Source of the DNA: JAKOQB01 sp036824465
GTDB taxonomy: Bacteria; Pseudomonadota; Gammaproteobacteria; Burkholderiales; Burkholderiaceae_F
Assembly: GCA_036824465.1 (NCBI GenBank)
Contig: DAITAC010000054.1
Coordinates: forward strand, 1 to 28,299
Length of the DNA stretch: 28,299 nucleotides
Direction of reading: 5' to 3'
Shown: piece by piece, positions 25,194 through 28,299 of the stretch
Layout of the letters: every line of letters starts with the position of its first letter
Numbering within the stretch: position 1 is the first letter of the stretch
Made by a program: the position numbers and the translations under genes
Notes under the pieces: generated by a model
What the model was told of the DNA's origin: nothing
The model's database searches: none
Seen by the model: the letters and a program-made list of their open reading frames with translations, nothing else

Positions 25194-26604
25194 TCCGGAC
25201 GAGGCAGCGCTGCTCGAGGCGCTGCGTCGTGCGGTCGAAGACGCCACGGCCGAGCCGGCGCCGCCAACCCGCGGTCGCGGCAAGCGCGCGCCACTGGTAC
25301 TCGCATTCAGCGGCGGGCGCGATTCCACGGTGCTCATTGACCTGGCCGCCCGGCTGCGTTCCGCGCGCACCAAGGGCTTTGCCGAATTGCTGGCGGTCCA
25401 CGTGCATCACGGACTGTCCCCGCAGGCCGATGCATGGGTCGAGCACTGCGAGTCGATATGCCGCGAACTTGATCTTCCCCTCGAGATTCGCCATGTCGCG
25501 GTGGAGCGCCGCGGCCGCGGGATCGAGGCCGCGGCCCGTGATGCGCGTTACGCGGCGCTCGTCGCCGCTGCGCTGGAAAACGGCGCGCTTCATGTCGTGA
25601 CCGCGCATCAGCTCGACGATCGCATCGAGACGTTCCTGATCCAATGGATGCGTGGCGCGGGAGTGGATGGCCTGGCGGCGTTTCCGTCGCAGCGCGAATT
25701 CGGTCATGACGGCTTGCGACTGGTGCGGCCTTTCATCGATGTGCCGCGATCACAGATCGACCGCTACGTAGAACTGCGCCAACTGAGCTTCGTTGAAGAC
25801 CCGAGCAACACGGACACGCGCATGTTGCGCAATGCACTGCGCGCGCACGTGGTGCCGGAGCTGGAAGCCGCGCGCGCAGGGTTTCGCAAGGCGGCGGCGC
25901 GTTCGATCGATCTGGTGGCCGAAGCCGCACTCGCACTGCGCGAAGTCGCGGCGCAGGACCTGGCGGCCTGCACCGAAGACGCGCCAACCGGAATGCTGTG
26001 GCTGGAGCGGCTGGCGCAGTTGACGCCGGAGCGTCGGGCACTCGCGCTGCGCGCGTGGCTGGCCGCGGCGGGAATAGAAGCGCCGTCGCGCTCACGCCTA
26101 ACCGAGATCATTCGCCAGGCACTGAACGCACGCGGCGATGCGCGCCTGCTGCTGCGCGTCGGCGAGCGCGAGTTGCGGCGGCATCGGGGACTGCTGCTAT
26201 TGCGCAGCGCGGATGGCGCAGCGCGCCCCGGCGCGATGATTCAATGGCATGGCGAGCCCGAGATCGCCGTGCCCTCGTGGAGCGGCGTGCTGCGCTTTGT
26301 GCCGACGGAAGCCGAAGGATTCGAGCGTGACTGGCTGCGCGCGCGCCCGCTCGAGCTGCGTGCGCGCGTCAGCGGCGAGCGTTTCAAGCCGCACCCGACG
26401 CGGCCATCGAAGACGCTGAAGCGACTATTCCAGGACGCGGGCATCGCCGAGTTCGAACGGGCGGCGCTGCCGCTGGTTTGGCGCGACGAGAGGTTGATTT
26501 ACGTGGCGGGACTCGGCGCGGACGTGCGACTGGTCGATGCCGACGGCGCGCGCGTGGCTTTGGAGTGGGTTCCCGACGCCACCTTGCTCGACGTCAAGCG
26601 CTGA
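25159..26604 (+). CDS. tilS: tRNA(Ile)-lysidine synthase
   Basis: A 481-residue N-type ATP pyrophosphatase that converts C34 of tRNA-Ile(CAU) to lysidine, so that it reads AUA. The PP-loop is SGGRDS (residues 51-56). HVHHGLSPQADAWVEHC and the TAHQLDDRIETFL motif follow, then VRPFIDVPRSQI and EDPSNTDTRMLRN. C-terminal TilS substrate domains end in GERFKPHPTRPSKTLKRLFQDAGI. The N-terminal 45 residues are a charged extension. ATG 25159 lies inside accA (35-nt overlap), and I found no in-frame ATG/GTG/TTG alternative before the PP-loop. Confidence 0.93.
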   Translation: MASSRKPRRKADPDEAALLEALRRAVEDATAEPAPPTRGRGKRAPLVLAFSGGRDSTVLIDLAARLRSARTKGFAELLAVHVHHGLSPQADAWVEHCESICRELDLPLEIRHVAVERRGRGIEAAARDARYAALVAAALENGALHVVTAHQLDDRIETFLIQWMRGAGVDGLAAFPSQREFGHDGLRLVRPFIDVPRSQIDRYVELRQLSFVEDPSNTDTRMLRNALRAHVVPELEAARAGFRKAAARSIDLVAEAALALREVAAQDLAACTEDAPTGMLWLERLAQLTPERRALALRAWLAAAGIEAPSRSRLTEIIRQALNARGDARLLLRVGERELRRHRGLLLLRSADGAARPGAMIQWHGEPEIAVPSWSGVLRFVPTEAEGFERDWLRARPLELRARVSGERFKPHPTRPSKTLKRLFQDAGIAEFERAALPLVWRDERLIYVAGLGADVRLVDADGARVALEWVPDATLLDVKR

Positions 26605-26629
26605 CCGCCATTTGGCGCGCTGTCCTCCT

Positions 26630-26635
26630 TATAAT
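26630..26635 (+). promoter_or_regulatory. candidate -10 box for lysC
   Basis: A perfect TATAAT followed by a CGCGCG discriminator, 46 nt upstream of the lysC ATG. TTGGCG at 26612-26617 is only 12 nt away, too close for a normal -35. No lysine riboswitch-like leader fits in the 46 nt. Confidence 0.5.
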
Positions 26636-26681
26636 CGCGCGTTTTTGTCCACGACTTTCACTCACAACACGGGCCACGCGG

Positions 26682-27938
26682 ATGGCGCTCATTGTTCACA
26701 AGTACGGCGGCACGTCGGTCGGCTCGCCCGAGCGGATCAAGAACGTGGCGAAACGAATCGCCAAATGGAGCCGCGCGGGACATCAGCTCGTGGTGGTGGT
26801 CTCCGCAATGAGTGGCGAAACCAATCGACTGATCGGGTTGGCGAAGGAGATCCAACCGAATCCCGATCCGCGCGAACTCGACGTGGTTGCGTCCACCGGC
26901 GAGCAGGTCACGATCGGCCTGATGGCAATGGCGCTGAAGGAGCTGGGCCTGAAAGCCAAGAGCTACACCGGCCCGCAGGTGCATGTGCTGACGGACAGCG
27001 CGTACACGAAGGCCCGCATCCTGGAAATCGACGAAAAGAAGATACGCGCCGATCTGAAAGCGGGCGCGATCGTCGTGGTGGCCGGTTTTCAGGGCGCGGA
27101 CGAGTTCGGCAACATCACCACACTTGGGCGCGGTGGATCGGACACCTCAGCGGTTGCTTTGGCCGCGGCGCTGAAGGCCGACGAATGCCTGATCTACACC
27201 GACGTCGACGGCGTTTACACGACCGATCCGCGCATCGTGCCGGAAGCACGCCGCCTGCACACGATTACCTTCGAAGAGATGCTGGAAATGGCCAGCCTGG
27301 GATCGAAGGTGCTGCAGATCCGTTCGGTCGAGTTCGCCGGCAAGTACAAGGTGAGACTGCGCGTGCTCTCCAGCCTCACCGACCCCGACCTGCCGCTGGC
27401 GCAGGAAGCGAACTCGGGCACGCTGATCACTTTCGAGGAAGACACCAAGATGGAAAAGGCAGTCATCTCCGGCATCGCCTTCTCACGCGACGAAGCAAAG
27501 ATCACGCTCACTCGCGTGCCTGACCGGCCAGGAATCGCGTATCAGATCCTGGGCCCGATTGCCGACGCCAACATCGACGTCGACATGATCGTGCAGAACA
27601 TCAGCGTCGACGGGATGACCGATTTCTCCTTCACCGTCCACCGCAACGAGTACGCCAAGGCGATGGATGTGCTCAACACCAAGGTCAAGGCCCACGTGGG
27701 CGCGGCTGCGATCATCGGCGACCCGAAGATCTGCAAGGTCAGCGTCGTGGGCATCGGAATGCGCTCGCACGTCGGCATCGCCAGCCTGACGTTCCGCACG
27801 CTGTCGGAAGAGGGCATCAACATTCAGATGATCACCACGAGCGAGATCAAGATTTCGGTCGTGGTCGACGACAAGTACATGGAGCTGGCCGTGCGCGCGT
27901 TGCACAAGGTGTTCGGATTGGAGAACGTGCCGGCTTAG
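26682..27938 (+). CDS. lysC: aspartate kinase
   Basis: A 418-residue monofunctional aspartokinase, first enzyme of the aspartate family pathway (lysine, methionine, threonine, diaminopimelate). The kinase domain starts with HKYGGTSVGS (Lys7) and contains SAMSGETNRL, STGEQVT, TTLGRGGSDTSA and YTDVDGVYTTDPR. Two C-terminal ACT domains (about 265-340 and 345-418) carry SVDGMTDFSFTV and GIASLTFRTLSEEGINIQMI. Such ACT domains usually mediate inhibition by lysine and/or threonine. It resembles the LysC found across betaproteobacteria and Pseudomonas. Downstream lies the tRNA-Ser region, a linkage I recall from Burkholderiales. Confidence 0.97.
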   Translation: MALIVHKYGGTSVGSPERIKNVAKRIAKWSRAGHQLVVVVSAMSGETNRLIGLAKEIQPNPDPRELDVVASTGEQVTIGLMAMALKELGLKAKSYTGPQVHVLTDSAYTKARILEIDEKKIRADLKAGAIVVVAGFQGADEFGNITTLGRGGSDTSAVALAAALKADECLIYTDVDGVYTTDPRIVPEARRLHTITFEEMLEMASLGSKVLQIRSVEFAGKYKVRLRVLSSLTDPDLPLAQEANSGTLITFEEDTKMEKAVISGIAFSRDEAKITLTRVPDRPGIAYQILGPIADANIDVDMIVQNISVDGMTDFSFTVHRNEYAKAMDVLNTKVKAHVGAAAIIGDPKICKVSVVGIGMRSHVGIASLTFRTLSEEGINIQMITTSEIKISVVVDDKYMELAVRALHKVFGLENVPA

Positions 27939-27997
27939 CGCGGCCCGGTTAAACTGCGCACCTTCGCCTGCACGGTGGGCGGAGCGAATCAGAATCT

Positions 27998-28200
27998 GCG
28001 GACGTGGCCGAGAGGTCTCGGCGACTGCCCTGCAAAGGGAGCATGCGGGCAAAAACCTGCATCGACGGTTCGACCAGCAAACGTCCAGTGGACGTTTGCG
28101 CAGGACATCGGAGGCGAAGCCGACGGTGGTCCCGAAGCGAAAGCGAAGGGACGAGGTCATCGGGGACGTAACCCGATGACCGAGCAATCCGTCCGTCGGG
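27998..28200 (+). tRNA. serine-type tRNA-like gene with anticodon GCA and a split T-loop
   Basis: Read as a tRNA: acceptor 5' strand 27998-28004, TG linker, D-stem GCCGAG/CTCGGC (28007-28012 with 28017-28022) closing a 4-nt loop AGGT, anticodon stem 28025-28029 with 28037-28041, anticodon GCA at 28032-28034, long variable arm 28042-28063 (7-bp stem, CAAAAA loop), T-stem 28064-28068. The T-loop begins TTCGA (28069-28073), then about 113 nt intervene, then AT and a perfect T-stem 3' strand (28189-28193). The acceptor 3' strand (28194-28200) pairs at four inner positions; two of the outer three are G-G mismatches, and no CCA follows. The anticodon stem also has one G-G mismatch. Over 28028-28073 it matches the neighbouring tRNA-Ser at 45 of 46 positions. 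Either a serine-accepting allo-tRNA with an intron, or a decaying copy. Confidence 0.6.
28074..28186 (+). ncRNA. structured RNA insert in the T-loop (candidate small intron)
   Basis: The interval between the two T-loop halves folds into strong helices. A perfect 10-bp hairpin is at 28077-28099 (triloop AGT). A second element, 28129-28152, is GTCCC/GGGAC enclosing a symmetric GAA/GAA internal loop, a 2-bp GC helix and a GAAA tetraloop. A perfect 10-bp hairpin is at 28155-28181 with loop GACGTAA. Between the first two, 28108-28123 can form a shorter helix. The second element resembles P4-J4/5-P5 of group I introns, but I could not assign P3, P7 or the guanosine site. The exact splice points are ambiguous by a base or more; TTCGA plus AT or TTCG plus AAT both restore TTCGAAT. 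There is no coding capacity. Confidence 0.5.
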
Positions 28201-28223
28201 TTGCGAAGTGAAGATTTGATATT

Positions 28224-28299
28224 GGAGACGTGGCCGAGCGGCTGAAGGCACTCCCCTGCTAAGGGAGCATGCGGGCAAAAACCTGCATCGACGGTTCGA
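28224..28299 (+). tRNA. serV: tRNA-Ser(GCU), truncated by the window edge
   Basis: Acceptor GGAGACG (28224-28230), D-stem GCC/GGC with a normal serine-type D-loop, anticodon stem CTCCC/GGGAG, loop CTGCTAA with anticodon GCT (28258-28260), long variable arm (7-bp stem, CAAAAA loop), T-stem GACGG and T-loop TTCGA up to the last base. It closely resembles E. coli tRNA-Ser(GCU). The 3' half is outside the window, so whether this copy also has a T-loop insert cannot be seen. Confidence 0.93.

Larger units (their letters stand above)
28035..28299 (+). repeat. 39-nt exact direct repeat shared by the two tRNA genes
   Basis: Positions 28035-28073 and 28261-28299 are identical, covering the anticodon-stem 3' strand, the variable arm and the T-arm to TTCGA. 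Six more matching bases precede the single anticodon difference. The shared tract shows that the two genes are recent paralogues or were homogenised by gene conversion. Confidence 0.9.

Noticed and set aside
28077..28099. 10-bp hairpin as a transcription terminator for lysC or the tRNA
   Set aside because: No U-tract follows, and it sits inside the interrupted tRNA; an RNA-structural role fits better.
28074..28186. Insert as a transposon, integron attC or CRISPR repeat
   Set aside because: No terminal inverted repeats with target duplication, no attC core sites and no spaced repeats are visible.

Overview
The window looks like a chromosomal housekeeping segment of a GC-rich betaproteobacterium, most likely Burkholderiales or a close relative. 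The evidence is strong G+C codon bias and gene neighbourhoods that I recall from that group: rnm-yciO-M50 protease-trpS, dapA-bamC-metallo-beta-lactamase, and cysE/lpxH/ppiB/ppiA/TPR/cysS...accA-tilS-lysC-tRNA-Ser. I see no phage, insertion sequence, CRISPR array or plasmid backbone.

Layout. 1-131: no confident gene. 132-1835 (-): an acyl-CoA synthetase, divergent from an alpha/beta hydrolase (1867-2742, +). 2793-6782 (+): rnm, yciO-like, site-2-type protease, trpS and a SAM methyltransferase, closely packed. 6845-9674 (+): dapA, bamC and a WalJ/YycJ-like hydrolase, closed by a strong terminator hairpin that also serves the convergent small lipoprotein gene (9744-10052, -). 10215-11895 (-): a ribosomal-protein JmjC hydroxylase and a coupled DUF7931-like gene. 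11946-12467 (+): SlyD-like isomerase, convergent with mutS (12481-15039, -). 15324-16256 (+): KdgK-like kinase, convergent with suhB-dsbB (-). 17710-19271 (+): trmJ and cysE. 19294-21952 (-): TPR protein, ppiA, ppiB and lpxH. 22121-26604 (+): cysS, a 3-methyladenine glycosylase, accA and tilS. 26682-27938 (+): lysC.

The genes cover lysine biosynthesis (lysC, dapA), cysteine synthesis and charging (cysE, cysS), tRNA maturation and charging (trmJ, tilS, trpS), envelope biogenesis (lpxH, bamC, dsbB, ppiA), fatty-acid synthesis (accA) and DNA repair (mutS, glycosylase).

The striking part is the last 300 bases. Two serine-type tRNA genes follow lysC. The distal one (28224 to the right edge) is an ordinary tRNA-Ser(GCU), cut by the window end inside its T-loop. 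The proximal one (27998-28200) has a serine-type body with a long variable arm, but its anticodon is GCA, which reads Cys codons. It has a tRNA-Sec-like 6-bp D-stem with a 4-nt loop, and its T-loop is split by an insert of about 113 nt. Removing the insert restores a TTCGAAT T-loop and a perfect 5-bp T-stem. The insert folds into three hairpins; one has a symmetric GAA/GAA internal loop capped by GAAA, reminiscent of P4-P5 of group I ribozymes. It may be a small T-loop intron in a serine-type allo-tRNA, or a decaying tRNA copy that acquired an RNA element. The weak outer acceptor stem and missing encoded CCA leave function open.

A 100-N gap in ppiB is probably an assembly artefact. It is flanked by identical 55-nt copies, and removing one copy plus the Ns gives an intact 165-codon cyclophilin.
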